From Butyrivibrio sp. INlla16 (GTDB lineage: Bacteria; Bacillota; Clostridia; Lachnospirales; Lachnospiraceae): 64,000 bases of DNA. The notes under the pieces were generated by a model. That model was not told the DNA's origin. It made no database searches and saw nothing but the letters and a program-made list of their open reading frames with translations. Below, piece by piece: positions 52,411 through 61,290 of this stretch; position 1 is the stretch's first letter, and every line of letters begins with the position of its first letter. The position numbers and the translations under genes were made by a program. The stretch lies in the NCBI RefSeq assembly GCF_900104155.1, contig NZ_FMYB01000002.1, forward strand, positions 62,001 to 126,000, written 5' to 3'.

Positions 52411-53229
52411 ATGTCAAAGATTTTTGTTGGGAAATGTCCTCAGTGTGATGCGAATGTATATCAGGAGGAGGGAGAGAAAATAGCAAAGTGTTATTATTGC
52501 GGATCAATTGTCAGCGCGCTCCCTAAGGCCGATACACCATTAAAATGCGTTACCATTGAAGCGGAGGTAACAAAGCGAAGAAAGTCGGCAGAGACTAACA
52601 GTAAGATTGCGCTTGGACTTGTAATAATGCTCGGGATTTTGTTTGTGGGACTCGGCGTTATGCTTAGCGTTCTAGGCATCAGCTACGCAAAGGAACGCCT
52701 TGTTGCTTCCAATAAGAAACAGGAGCCTGCAACTATCAGTAATTTTTATGATAAAACGGATGATTCTGACTTGGATTATGATGAACCGGTAGAGCTTCCT
52801 GATGTTGCTACCAATCAGGACATTGAGACCATTATAGAGGAGGAAGCACCTACGGCAGCTGCACCTTCTGAGGCTTCGGACGGATCCGTTCCGCAGTATG
52901 GTGACCTCACGGTAAATGAGTGCAGGGCAGTGGAGGATGCAAGATTTTATCTGAATTTATACAGCTTTTCCAGAAGCACTCTGATGGAGCTTTTATCAGA
53001 AGGAGAGGATGCGAAGTATACAGAAGCTGAGGTCAGTCACGCTCTTGACTATATGGAAGAAAATGATTTCGTGGACTGGTATACACAGGCTATGCTGGCA
53101 GCAGAGGAACTCCTGGAGATCTATCCTGATTACACTAAGAAGCAGATTGTATATTTGCTGACTACAGGTTCTCAGAGATACACACAGAAAGAGGCTGAGT
53201 TCGCGGCAGATGCACTCGGCATAAAATAA
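52411..53229 (+). CDS. Zinc-ribbon membrane protein with Ltp-like C-terminal repeats
   Basis: 272 aa from ATG 52411 (GGAGGG upstream; a longer frame from 52330 has no site). An N-terminal zinc ribbon (CPQCDANVYQEEGEKIAKCYYCG, 9-31), one TM helix (about 62-88), an acidic linker, then two helical Ltp-type repeats (NECRAVEDARFYLNLYSFSRSTLMELLSEGEDAKYTEAEVSHALDYM; second starting AMLAAEELLEIYPDYTKKQIVYLL). Ltp repeats occur in phage superinfection-exclusion lipoproteins and many host surface proteins. It is followed by tRNA-Leu. Function unknown. Confidence 0.7.
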   Translation: MSKIFVGKCPQCDANVYQEEGEKIAKCYYCGSIVSALPKADTPLKCVTIEAEVTKRRKSAETNSKIALGLVIMLGILFVGLGVMLSVLGISYAKERLVASNKKQEPATISNFYDKTDDSDLDYDEPVELPDVATNQDIETIIEEEAPTAAAPSEASDGSVPQYGDLTVNECRAVEDARFYLNLYSFSRSTLMELLSEGEDAKYTEAEVSHALDYMEENDFVDWYTQAMLAAEELLEIYPDYTKKQIVYLLTTGSQRYTQKEAEFAADALGIK

Positions 53230-53277
53230 ATCACGTCATTGACGTGTGGTATAAAAAACTGTATATTAAAACAGTTG

Positions 53278-53359
53278 GCAGAAGTGATGGAATTGGCAGA
53301 CATGCAGGATTTAGGTTCCTGTGCCGCAAGGCGTGTGGGTTCAAGTCCCATCTTCTGCA
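53278..53359 (+). tRNA. tRNA-Leu (anticodon TAG)
   Basis: Acceptor GCAGAAG (53278-53284) pairs with CTTCTGC (53352-53358), discriminator A. The anticodon arm CAGGA-TTTAGGT-TCCTG gives TAG. A long variable arm TGCC-GCAA-GGCG marks a type II tRNA, and the T arm is GTGGG-TTCAAGT-CCCAT. CCA is not encoded. Confidence 0.97.
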
Positions 53360-53370
53360 GGAATAAAAAA

Positions 53371-53403
53371 GAACCGACTCAATTTTGAGCCGGTTCTTTT
53401 TTA
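53371..53403 (+). terminator. Terminator of tRNA-Leu transcript
   Basis: GAACCGACTC (53371-53380) pairs with GAGCCGGTTC (53387-53396), followed by TTTTTT. Confidence 0.9.
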
Positions 53404-53407
53404 TTCA

Positions 53408-53530
53408 CACCGAGGAGTCCCTTGAACCCAGGGTTCAAGGTCTCCTCGGTGCAGAGCACCTCGTCGGTCGGTTCGGCGGGAAAACTGTCCCCCGGACAGT
53501 TTTCTGTCTCCGCCTCACCCCATCTTCTGC
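53408..53530. repeat. GC-rich hairpins ending in a 12-bp repeat of the tRNA-Leu 3' end
   Basis: A long near-perfect palindrome occupies 53408-53451 (CACCGAGGAG...CTCCTCGGTG; CTTGAACC...GGTTCAAG), then a second hairpin GAAAACTGTCC/GGACAGTTTTC (about 53479-53503). At 53519-53530 CCCATCTTCTGC repeats the tRNA-Leu end at 53347-53358. AT-rich DNA follows. The arrangement is compatible with an attachment-site scar. Confidence 0.55.
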
Positions 53531-53648
53531 TGCGTTCTTCCAGTATGGTTATTATGAATTGTTTTATTTTTATTTAAAAATCTCTTAATCATTGAATGAT
53601 ACAATTGTTTAAGGATATGATATTGGATTTCTTAGTGGAGGGATTGTT

Positions 53649-54638
53649 ATGCCGGAAGCAGGATTATCTACCAAGTATATTATATTGTCGGATTTTTTGT
53701 TCTGTCAGGATTATTCATATTAGGAATGGTCGTAGAAATATTTATAGCAAATCAATTCTTTATCACTCTGTTTTTCTCTATACCCTATACTAAAAAGGTA
53801 AAAAGAAATGGCTATAGAGTTGATAATTCGATATATCAAAAATTTTTATTTACTATAATCATATCGTTATCGTTGAATATATTGATTTTCTTGTTGATCG
53901 CTATTTTTCTTCCAGATTCATTTATTGCTTATACTTTAGGACTGATATTAGGCTTTTTGATGTCACTAAGTAAATTAGGGGAAAATAAGGATAATGTTTC
54001 GGACTATCTTAATACTTATGGGAAATATATAACAGAGGCAGAAGATATTATAGTAGAGAATGTTAGCATAACATATTGTAAAAAATGCGGTGGACAAATT
54101 GATAGAACAACTAGGAAGTGTTTATCGTGCGGAAAACAATATGTTTGTCCCAATAGGGTTGTGATTGCAATTTTTAGGTGTAGTTATATGCTGCCTGCTA
54201 TTTTATATATATCTTTTGAAAATGCAAGTTCAACAGTACGTAGATAATGTTAAAGACTATGAAGAAAGACTATTATCTTATGAAAGTGACGAACAATTTA
54301 TTATTGAGTTATGTGAGGATAAGATAAATCCCGAAACAGGAGATGGTATACATTCATTGTCAGACTATGTAGAGGCTATAAGTGCAACGATACGTATGAA
54401 TGAACAACTTGACTCTGATACAAGTGATTTAAAGGATGAGGATGAAGAAATATTAGAAGAGGTTGAACAGGTAGATAAGGTACGATATGTAGGAAATACA
54501 TCTACTAAGGTATATCATAAGCCAGATTGTTCTATGGTTATCAGAATGAATGAAGATTACAAGATAGTAAGTTCTTCAAAAGATGTCTTTATCAAAAAGG
54601 GATATAGGGCTTGTGAATATTGCAAGCCATTAGATTAA
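53649..54638 (+). pseudogene. Zinc-ribbon membrane protein with Ada-like C-terminal motif, two frameshifts
   Basis: AT-rich DNA unlike its neighbours. ATG 53649 (GGAGGG upstream) starts MPEAGLSTKY, whose continuation (YIVGFFVLSGLFILGMVVEIFIANQFF) is in another frame; that frame runs through TM helices to a zinc ribbon (YCKKCGGQIDRTTRKCLSCGK) and a third frame, joined at a T5 run near 54171-54175, continues TM, a charged region and YVGNTSTKVYHKPDCSMVIRMN...GYRACEYCKPL, a Cys motif like Ada/nuclease tails. One ancestral gene of about 325 codons broken twice is the simplest reading; two genes are the alternative. Confidence 0.6.
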
Positions 54639-54693
54639 GAAAATATCGAGAATATTGACAAATGTGATTGTGTTGTTGATAGTTGTTGCACTA

Positions 54694-54723
54694 GATAAGG
54701 CCCTTGATCCCAAGGGCCTTATC
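54694..54723. terminator. Bidirectional terminator
   Basis: GATAAGGCCCTTG (54694-54706) and CAAGGGCCTTATC (54711-54723) are perfect 13-bp arms. It overlaps the last codon of the minus-strand nuclease gene. Confidence 0.85.
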
Positions 54724-55756
54724 TTATTGAATGCTGGTTTTGGCTCGTGTCCAGTATTGCTTTGAGTCGTCTAATCTCAGCATCTTTGTCAGCAAGAGCA
54801 GCATCTTTGTCAGCAAGAGCGGCGTCCTTTTCAGAGAGTGCTCTGTTGGCATCATCAAGTTGTTCCTGTAGTTCGTCTATCATATACTTTACAGTATTGT
54901 CATCAAGTATTTTTAATTCCTTTGAAAACATACTCATCACCTCCGCGACGTTTTTACACATCTCATAAAGGTCAGCATACATCTCCTTGAATCGAGGATA
55001 TTCCTCAATAAGTCTGATGATGTATTCGGGTTCATCACAAGAAAGGAATGTAAGCCATGCGTCAAGCTCACTATTTATACCTTCATTATGGAGTTTTTCA
55101 AGAAAAATATCAATCGGGATGAAAGCATAATTTTGTAGCATATTCAGTTTTATACCGCTGTCAGAAGTATATCCAAAATTATGAATATAAGTGTCCGGAT
55201 ATTGTTTGAAAATGGTGGGGCTACTCTCCAGAAAGACAATGGTGTAGACTTGTCCGATATCTTTATAACTGAAATGCTTCTTTTTTTCATCACGAAGTCT
55301 CTTGTACTGACGAAGCAGTAAATCTGCTGAATAGCAAGCGGCTCTTTCTCCAAGAAAAGCATAACCAATTTTCTGCACTTCAACATTTGCAATGCTTCCG
55401 TCTTCAAGCTCTACAACTATATCAGTGATTACAAGCGACATCTCATCGCCAAGACGTGAAGAGTCGTTTGGAAGGGCATATTTCACTTTGACTTTTTTGC
55501 CAAGCAATACAGATAGCAGATTTGATAATCTCTCAGGTGATGATTCGGGATCCAGAATTTCCTTGAAATAGCTGTCATAGAGCATTTTTACACCTATGTT
55601 TCCTGTTAGGATGTCAAGAAATTCGTTCTGATGCTCAGTGCTCCAGGAATTAAATGTAATGCTGAGCGCAGGATCAGATGAGATTTCATTAACCAAATCT
55701 GTTCTTAGTCTGATCGATGGAAAATAATCAGACAGTTTTTTGTTTCTAGTGTTCAT
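54719..55756 (-). CDS. Rpn/PD-(D/E)XK nuclease family protein
   Basis: 345 aa. N-terminal helical part (about 30-75: FLDILTGNIGVKMLYDSYFKEIL), then a PD-(D/E)XK core VITDIVVELEDGSIANVEVQKIG (about 110-132) with Asp and the E-x-Q pair, followed by RAACYSADLLLRQY and IVFLESSPTIFK. The C-terminus is a coiled coil with repeats EKDAALADKDAALADKDAEI, encoded by a perfect 21-bp duplication (54778-54798 and 54799-54819) and a diverged third unit. Rpn proteins were named for recombination-promoting nuclease; several are annotated as transposases, without being classical ones. The gene borders the AT-rich segment. ATG 55756 has AGGAGG upstream. Confidence 0.8.
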   Translation of the reverse strand: MNTRNKKLSDYFPSIRLRTDLVNEISSDPALSITFNSWSTEHQNEFLDILTGNIGVKMLYDSYFKEILDPESSPERLSNLLSVLLGKKVKVKYALPNDSSRLGDEMSLVITDIVVELEDGSIANVEVQKIGYAFLGERAACYSADLLLRQYKRLRDEKKKHFSYKDIGQVYTIVFLESSPTIFKQYPDTYIHNFGYTSDSGIKLNMLQNYAFIPIDIFLEKLHNEGINSELDAWLTFLSCDEPEYIIRLIEEYPRFKEMYADLYEMCKNVAEVMSMFSKELKILDDNTVKYMIDELQEQLDDANRALSEKDAALADKDAALADKDAEIRRLKAILDTSQNQHSIR

Positions 55757-56010
55757 TTTTGTTTTCCTCCTTTGTTACGTAAGAAAATACAAAAAGACAC
55801 TTCTTTGGGCACTTTATTTGATGGAAAAAATGGAAAATGTGGATGAAATCCTATAAGGATTATCCGAATGCACAAATGTGCAAGAAATATGATAACACTA
55901 TTTTACAATGATGCAAGACTTTTCTACTAACAATTCCTTTCTATCTATGATATATTAGAAGTCCGGCCTAAAAATATAAGGATAAAATAATTAAGGGGAA
56001 CTAATATATT

Positions 56011-57384
56011 ATGAACGAACGTGAATCACTTGGCAGCAGAATGGGATTTATTCTGCTTTCGGCGGGATGCGCCATTGGAATCGGAAATGTGTGGCGCTTC
56101 CCGTACATGGTTGGAGAGTATGGCGGTGGACTTTTCGTAATCGCTTACATATTCTTCCTTCTGGCACTTGGTATTCCGGTGTTGACAATGGAATATGCCA
56201 TCGGAAGATCCAGCAGACTCAGTATTCTTCCGGCATTTAAGAAACTCGAACCCAAGGGGGCGAAGTGGCATATCTACGGATACTTTGCAATTGTGGGTAA
56301 TTACCTGCTTCTCATGTTTTACTCGGTTGTGTCCGGATGGATTTTGAGATATTTCATTTTTGCGGTGATGGGCAAATTTGACGGACAGACACCTGATGAG
56401 ATAAACACAATTTATTCTCAGATGATGTCCAGTCCTAAAACGCTCATCTTTTTCATGGCACTTACCATGATCATAACCGTATCCGTGGCATCCATGGGAC
56501 TTAGAAACGGAGTTGAGAAGATAACGAAAATCATGATGGTTGTGCTTATAGTAATCATGGTTTTCCTTGGAATCAGATCACTTACTCTTCCCGGAGCGCA
56601 TGAGGGCGTGAAGTTTTATCTACTTCCGAATGCTGCGAATGTTAAAAAAGCAGGCCTTGGTAATGTGCTTTACGGAGCGCTAAATCAGAGCTTTTTCACA
56701 CTGAGTCTCGGAATCGGCGGCATGGAGATATTCGGAAGTTACATCAAGAAGGAGCGAAGCCTTGTGGGAGAAGCAATGATAGTTGCAGGTCTTGATACCT
56801 TTGTGGCTATAGTTGCAGGACTTATCACGATTCCCGCCTGCTTTGCATACGGTGTTTCACCGGACAGCGGACCGAGCCTTATATTCCTGACACTTCCCAA
56901 CATCTTTGCTACGATGAAGGGCGGCAGAGTGATAGGCAGCTTTTTCTTCCTGTTCATGTACTTTGCGGCACTGTCTACCATGATCGGAGTGTTTGAGAAC
57001 GATGTCAGCTTTTTGATCGATCTTTTCAATATAAAAAGAAAGAACTCGGCGCTTATCGCGGGAGTGCTTATAACTATCGGCTCAATTCCGTGTGCTCTTG
57101 GATTCAATGTACTTAGCTCATTCCAGCCGCTTAAGACAGGAAACACTGTCATGGACCTTGAGGATTTCATTGTAAGTAATCTTCTCCTGCCTATAGGATC
57201 CCTTATTTGCTGTCTTTTCTGTACTATGAAATTCGGCTGGGGATTCGACAATTACATTGATGAAGTAAACGGAGGAAAAGGCTTAAAGCTCAGTAAGAAG
57301 CTTAAGTGGTACTTTGTGGTAGTACTTCCGATGGTGCTTCTGTTTTTATCGGTGTACGGACTAATCAGTTATTTTAAGAAGTGA
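56011..57384 (+). CDS. Sodium-dependent NSS/SNF-family transporter
   Basis: 457 aa, about 11-12 TM helices. TM1 has the NSS motif GCAIGIGNVWRFPYMVGEYGGG, which binds Na+ and substrate backbone. Family members import amino acids or tryptamine-like compounds by Na+ symport; bacterial ones with about 11 helices, as here, are common. The ATG at 56011 follows AAGGGGAA. The upstream intergenic region (55757-56010) has TGATATATT at about 55948, an extended -10 look-alike. The gene appears to stand alone. Substrate unknown. Confidence 0.9.
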   Translation: MNERESLGSRMGFILLSAGCAIGIGNVWRFPYMVGEYGGGLFVIAYIFFLLALGIPVLTMEYAIGRSSRLSILPAFKKLEPKGAKWHIYGYFAIVGNYLLLMFYSVVSGWILRYFIFAVMGKFDGQTPDEINTIYSQMMSSPKTLIFFMALTMIITVSVASMGLRNGVEKITKIMMVVLIVIMVFLGIRSLTLPGAHEGVKFYLLPNAANVKKAGLGNVLYGALNQSFFTLSLGIGGMEIFGSYIKKERSLVGEAMIVAGLDTFVAIVAGLITIPACFAYGVSPDSGPSLIFLTLPNIFATMKGGRVIGSFFFLFMYFAALSTMIGVFENDVSFLIDLFNIKRKNSALIAGVLITIGSIPCALGFNVLSSFQPLKTGNTVMDLEDFIVSNLLLPIGSLICCLFCTMKFGWGFDNYIDEVNGGKGLKLSKKLKWYFVVVLPMVLLFLSVYGLISYFKK

Positions 57385-57512
57385 CAATATAAGAAAAATA
57401 CAAAAAGAACGTATAAAATTTAATTTTTTGTGCATAATACCTTGTTTTATGTTAGAATAGGTTTTGCGTTTTTCATTATTGAGGGGACAATAATATACTA
57501 ATGGAGGGAAGT

Positions 57513-58352
57513 ATGAAAAAAGAAAATTTATTCAAGAGAATTGTGGCTACAGTTCTCACAACTGCTATGGTTGTGGGTGCAGCTGTAGTATCACCCGCAT
57601 TTGGAACAGATGTCCACGCAGAAAACTTCACGGAGACAACACTTCAGCTGTTTGCAAACGCTGAGGACGGAGCAAGTGCACCGGCATTATTTACAATGCC
57701 TTGTAAGCTTGAAGAGGAAGGTGAAAACAAGAGAGGTTATGCAAAGGAAGCAAAGGGCTATTTCAAGTTTACATTAGCTCAGGATGCATGGGTATATTTC
57801 ACCAGCTCAACATCTTCTGATCGTGATAAGCAGTCACTCAGTTCCCGTACTAAAATCTATGGAGATCCTAATTTCTCAAATCAGGTTGCTGAATTTGAGG
57901 ATCCTTACTATACAGATGCTAAGAATGATACAGCATTCCTGAAAAAAGGTACCTATTATGGTTATGTTTACGCACATTGTGATAACTGGGATTATTTTGA
58001 AGGTAACGTAAATGTTATTGGTTACGGTGTTCCGATTGCAAGTTGTTTCCAGATTAAACAGAAGAAGAAGCACAAGAAGACAATCGTAACAATAAATAAT
58101 GCTCTTGGAAGATTCAGCAAGTATATGCAGTGCGTTCCTAAGGGAGTTGGCAGCCAGTCACTTTACAATGACAGAGTTTGGAAGGATGAAGGAAAGTGGC
58201 ACGGTGATGACAAGACTAAGGTGCTGGATTGCAACGAGAACGATCAGTTCACCTTCACTGTAAAGAAGAAGTCCAAGAAGTATACAGTAATGCTTGAGGA
58301 TATCAATGGTAAGAGATACCAGAAGACCTTCAAGGTTAAAGTTAAAAGATAA
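57513..58352 (+). CDS. Secreted protein, unknown function
   Basis: 279 aa from ATG 57513 (GGAGGGAAG upstream). Signal peptide to about residue 37 (cleavage VHA|EN), then a domain with GYFKFTLAQDAWVYFTSSTSSD, KGTYYGYVYAHCDN and a beta-rich C-terminal part ending in Lys-rich strands (KKSKKYTVMLEDINGKRYQKTFKVKVKR). The pattern suggests a pre-peptidase-like beta-sandwich plus an Ig-like fold, without catalytic motifs. It is probably exported. It ends in a strong terminator. The family is not recognised. Confidence 0.65.
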   Translation: MKKENLFKRIVATVLTTAMVVGAAVVSPAFGTDVHAENFTETTLQLFANAEDGASAPALFTMPCKLEEEGENKRGYAKEAKGYFKFTLAQDAWVYFTSSTSSDRDKQSLSSRTKIYGDPNFSNQVAEFEDPYYTDAKNDTAFLKKGTYYGYVYAHCDNWDYFEGNVNVIGYGVPIASCFQIKQKKKHKKTIVTINNALGRFSKYMQCVPKGVGSQSLYNDRVWKDEGKWHGDDKTKVLDCNENDQFTFTVKKKSKKYTVMLEDINGKRYQKTFKVKVKR

Positions 58353-58368
58353 TAATGTAAGATAAGTT

Positions 58369-58395
58369 AATGGGCTGCCGGTTTGGCAGCCCATT
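58369..58395. terminator. Bidirectional terminator
   Basis: AATGGGCTGCC (58369-58379) and GGCAGCCCATT (58385-58395) are perfect 11-bp arms between convergent genes, followed by a T-rich tract. Confidence 0.85.
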
Positions 58396-58420
58396 ATTTA
58401 TTTTCGCGCGGTGCAGGTTA

Positions 58421-58651
58421 CTAAACTACATCGTCATCCGCTGCATTCGCGTCAAATTTCAGAATATCTCCCGGTTCGCACTCAAGTGCCTCACATATAC
58501 CTGCAAGAGTGGAGAAGCGAATTGCATTTACTTTATTGTTCTTTATTTTTGACATATTCACATTGGCAATTCCGACCTTATCGGACAGGTCATTGAGGGA
58601 CATGTGCCTTTTTGCCATCATAACGTCTAATTCAAGTATGATTTTTCCCAT
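58421..58651 (-). CDS. XRE-family regulator (YozG-like)
   Basis: The 76-aa protein is a single Cro/CI helix-turn-helix: MGKIILELDVMMAKRHMSLNDLSDKVGIANVNMSKIKNNKVNAIRFSTLAGICEALECEPGDIL, the classic short YozG pattern. The upstream DUF2975 gene ends 11 bases before its start, a pair found in many Firmicutes in which the regulator probably controls its own unit. AGGAGG precedes the ATG. Confidence 0.9.
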   Translation of the reverse strand: MGKIILELDVMMAKRHMSLNDLSDKVGIANVNMSKIKNNKVNAIRFSTLAGICEALECEPGDILKFDANAADDDVV

Positions 58652-58662
58652 AGAAGACCTCC

Positions 58663-59211
58663 TTACAATAATCCTTCAACGTCGCGTTCAAGCTGTGCGC
58701 CATATACAAAGTACTGGGCAAGGCACAGGATAACAAGTCCAAACAGAACCTCGCTGAGCTCAACGCCGAACGCAAATGTTCCGGTAAGTAATCCGAGAAT
58801 AATGTTCGCGATAAGCTTAACGATCGGAAGTGATATTGCAGCGAAGCCGATCTGCTTTATCAGAGTAACATTGGTCTGTGAGAAAGGTGAGTCCGTGTTG
58901 GTCTTTCTGAAGATCAGATTTACATTTCTGAAGATGAATCCCATCAATACGAGTATCGCGGTTATTGAAAGAAATATTATGATCAGGACAGGAAATACTT
59001 GGCTCTCATTCACCTGAGTGATGTCGAACCCAAAAGCTGCAAAATCGGACATATCTAAATCGGCATCCTCCGTTAATCCTTTGATGAATTCGTCTCTGAC
59101 GATAATGCAGAGAATGGTGGAAACGAGAATGCCGGCTCCGCCTATCCATGAGAGTATGAACATAAATTTTGCCATTACTGCTGTGAAGTTTCGTAAGTTT
59201 GATGATTTCAT
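58663..59211 (-). CDS. DUF2975 membrane protein
   Basis: 182 aa with four TM helices (about 13-33, 70-92, 108-130, 148-170). The order of helices and the loop FRKTNTDSPFSQTNVTLIKQIGFA match DUF2975, whose members are usually encoded directly before a YozG-type regulator, as here. Function is unknown; membrane stress or peptide sensing has been suggested for similar pairs, which I treat as inference. AGGAGG precedes the ATG. The 268-bp divergent gap to the next gene has AT-rich promoter-like sequence only. Confidence 0.85.
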   Translation of the reverse strand: MKSSNLRNFTAVMAKFMFILSWIGGAGILVSTILCIIVRDEFIKGLTEDADLDMSDFAAFGFDITQVNESQVFPVLIIIFLSITAILVLMGFIFRNVNLIFRKTNTDSPFSQTNVTLIKQIGFAAISLPIVKLIANIILGLLTGTFAFGVELSEVLFGLVILCLAQYFVYGAQLERDVEGLL

Positions 59212-59479
59212 TTTAATAATCCTCCTTAGACTATTTGAATAAATGTATATCGTTTAAATGTTAATGTTTATCGTTAAATAAAATATACAACGGCGTTTAA
59301 TGCTTGTCAACAATAATTTAATGAAAAACATTAAAAAATATTCGCAATTCGTTATTTTGCTAGTGTCAAAGCGGGCTGCGCGATAAATATAATTTTTTCT
59401 TAATTGAATTAAGGGTGATACAGAATTAAAATTAAATATAAGGAAATACCATACTAAGACATAAGGAGGGAACGGGCCT

Positions 59480-61081
59480 ATGAAGCTTTGTTTCATCGGT
59501 GCAGACCATGAAGTTACCGGCAGCTGTCATTATCTTGAAATTGGTGATAAGCATATTCTTGTAGATTATGGTATGGAGCAGGGGCGAATATCCTTCGAGC
59601 ATGTGGACTTGCCTGTGAGTGAGGCAGAGATAGATTACGTATTCCTGACGCATGCGCACGTTGATCACTCCGGAAATCTTCCGCTTCTATATGCAAGAGG
59701 ATTCCGCGGGAAGATATTCATGACAAGACCAACTGCAGATCTTTGCAGCATCATGCTTCGCGACTGCGCGCACATCCAGATGCAGGAGGCTGAGTGGAGA
59801 AAGCGCAAAGGTAAGAGAAATAAAGAAATCAAGCAGATAGAGCCGCTATACACCATGGAGGATGCAGACAACACGCTGCGTCACATCATTCCGTGCGACT
59901 ACGATAAGAAAATCGAAGTCTGCGAGGGTGTACAGATAAGGTTCACAGATATTGGACATTTGTTGGGATCAGCCAGCATTGAGGTCTGGCTCTCTGAAAA
60001 GGGTGCCGACAAGAAAATCGTCTTTTCGGGAGATATCGGCAACAATGATCAGCCGCTTATCAAAGATCCGACTTTCACATCAACCGCGGACTATGTTGTC
60101 ATGGAATCGACTTATGGTGACAGATATCACGGCGAAGAGAAGCCTGACTACGTAAGCGAGCTTGCGGAGATCTTGAACAGGACCTTTGCCAGGGGCGGTA
60201 ATGTGGTAATTCCTTCCTTTGCAGTCGGAAGGACCCAGGAGATGCTATATTTCCTTCGTATTATTAAAAAAGAAAAACTTGTCACAGCTGTACCTGACTT
60301 CCCGGTATATGTGGACTCCCCGATGGCGGTTGAAGCGACAGAGGTTTTCACTGACCATGCGATAGAGTGCTACGATGAGGAAGCGATGGCTCTTGTGAAA
60401 AACAAGATAAATCCCATATCTTTCCCGGGACTTAACCTTGCGATTACAACAGAGGAATCCCGCGCGATAAATGAGGAGGAGACACCAAAGGTTATCATCT
60501 CAGCGTCGGGCATGTGCGAGGCGGGACGTATCAGACATCATTTAAAACACAATCTATGGAGACCGGAATCCACAATCCTGTTTGTAGGCTATCAGTCCAT
60601 AGGAACAACGGGACGCGCGATCATCGATGGCGCGGATGAAGTCAAGCTCTTCGGAGAAGTTATTGATGTCGAGGCGGAAATCTGCAAGATGACCGGTCTC
60701 TCCGGACACGCAGACAAGGGCGGCCTTATCAGATGGATTCAGGGATTTACGGAAAAGCCGAAGAAGGTATTCATAGTTCACGGTGAGGATTCGGCATGTA
60801 CTTCCTTTGCAAATTGTCTGAAGGATGAGTACGGCTTTAGTACCTATGCACCCTACAGCGGAACCGAGGTCGACCTTATCTCGGGACAGATAATTAAGGA
60901 AGGTGTTCCGAAGGCAGCAGTCAAGAAGACCAGCAAAGTTGTATCCGACGTATTTACGAGACTTAAGGCAGCAGGCGCAAGACTTACTGCGATTATTGCA
61001 AGAAGCGAGGGTATGACCAACAAGGACAAGGCCAAGTTTGCCGACCAGATTCTTGCGCTTTGTGATAAATGGGAAAATTGA
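59480..61081 (+). CDS. Beta-CASP metallo-beta-lactamase-fold RNA-processing hydrolase
   Basis: 533 aa, cytosolic. The N-terminal lactamase fold has THAHVDHSG (57-65) and DIGHLLGSASIEV, with a metal Asp in FSGDIGN; the beta-CASP insertion runs from VVMESTYGDRYHGE, with SFAVGRTQEMLY and ISASGMCEAGRIRHHL; the C-terminus is an RMMBL motif (SGHADKGGLIRWI...VHGEDSACTSF). Members are 5'-3' exo- or endonucleases on RNA, related to CPSF73 and bacterial RNase-like YSH1 proteins. It lies alone after a divergent gene and ends in a strong terminator. The RNA targets are unknown. Confidence 0.9.
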   Translation: MKLCFIGADHEVTGSCHYLEIGDKHILVDYGMEQGRISFEHVDLPVSEAEIDYVFLTHAHVDHSGNLPLLYARGFRGKIFMTRPTADLCSIMLRDCAHIQMQEAEWRKRKGKRNKEIKQIEPLYTMEDADNTLRHIIPCDYDKKIEVCEGVQIRFTDIGHLLGSASIEVWLSEKGADKKIVFSGDIGNNDQPLIKDPTFTSTADYVVMESTYGDRYHGEEKPDYVSELAEILNRTFARGGNVVIPSFAVGRTQEMLYFLRIIKKEKLVTAVPDFPVYVDSPMAVEATEVFTDHAIECYDEEAMALVKNKINPISFPGLNLAITTEESRAINEEETPKVIISASGMCEAGRIRHHLKHNLWRPESTILFVGYQSIGTTGRAIIDGADEVKLFGEVIDVEAEICKMTGLSGHADKGGLIRWIQGFTEKPKKVFIVHGEDSACTSFANCLKDEYGFSTYAPYSGTEVDLISGQIIKEGVPKAAVKKTSKVVSDVFTRLKAAGARLTAIIARSEGMTNKDKAKFADQILALCDKWEN

Positions 61082-61107
61082 AAGAAGTATATATGTTAAA
61101 CAAGGAG

Positions 61108-61138
61108 CAGGCGCACGGGAGTGCGCCTGTTTTTTTTT
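61108..61138 (+). terminator. Intrinsic terminator after beta-CASP gene
   Basis: CAGGCGCAC (61108-61116) pairs with GTGCGCCTG (61121-61129), loop GGGA, followed by T9. Confidence 0.95.
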
Positions 61139-61290
61139 AATACAAAATATAGTGATTTTCAAAGATTAATGGTCTAATGCTAGTATTTGTGGTAGAATAT
61201 ATGAGGAATTTTATTGTAAATTCATAGATTTCTTCTATGAAATATATGCAATCCATGAGATTGCAAGATTTTTTATGTGAGGTGAAAGGT

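Noticed and set aside
53385-53588. Plus-strand frame of 67 codons in the GC-rich hairpins
   Set aside because: It translates the palindromes and the tRNA-end repeat; no translation signal or protein-like pattern.
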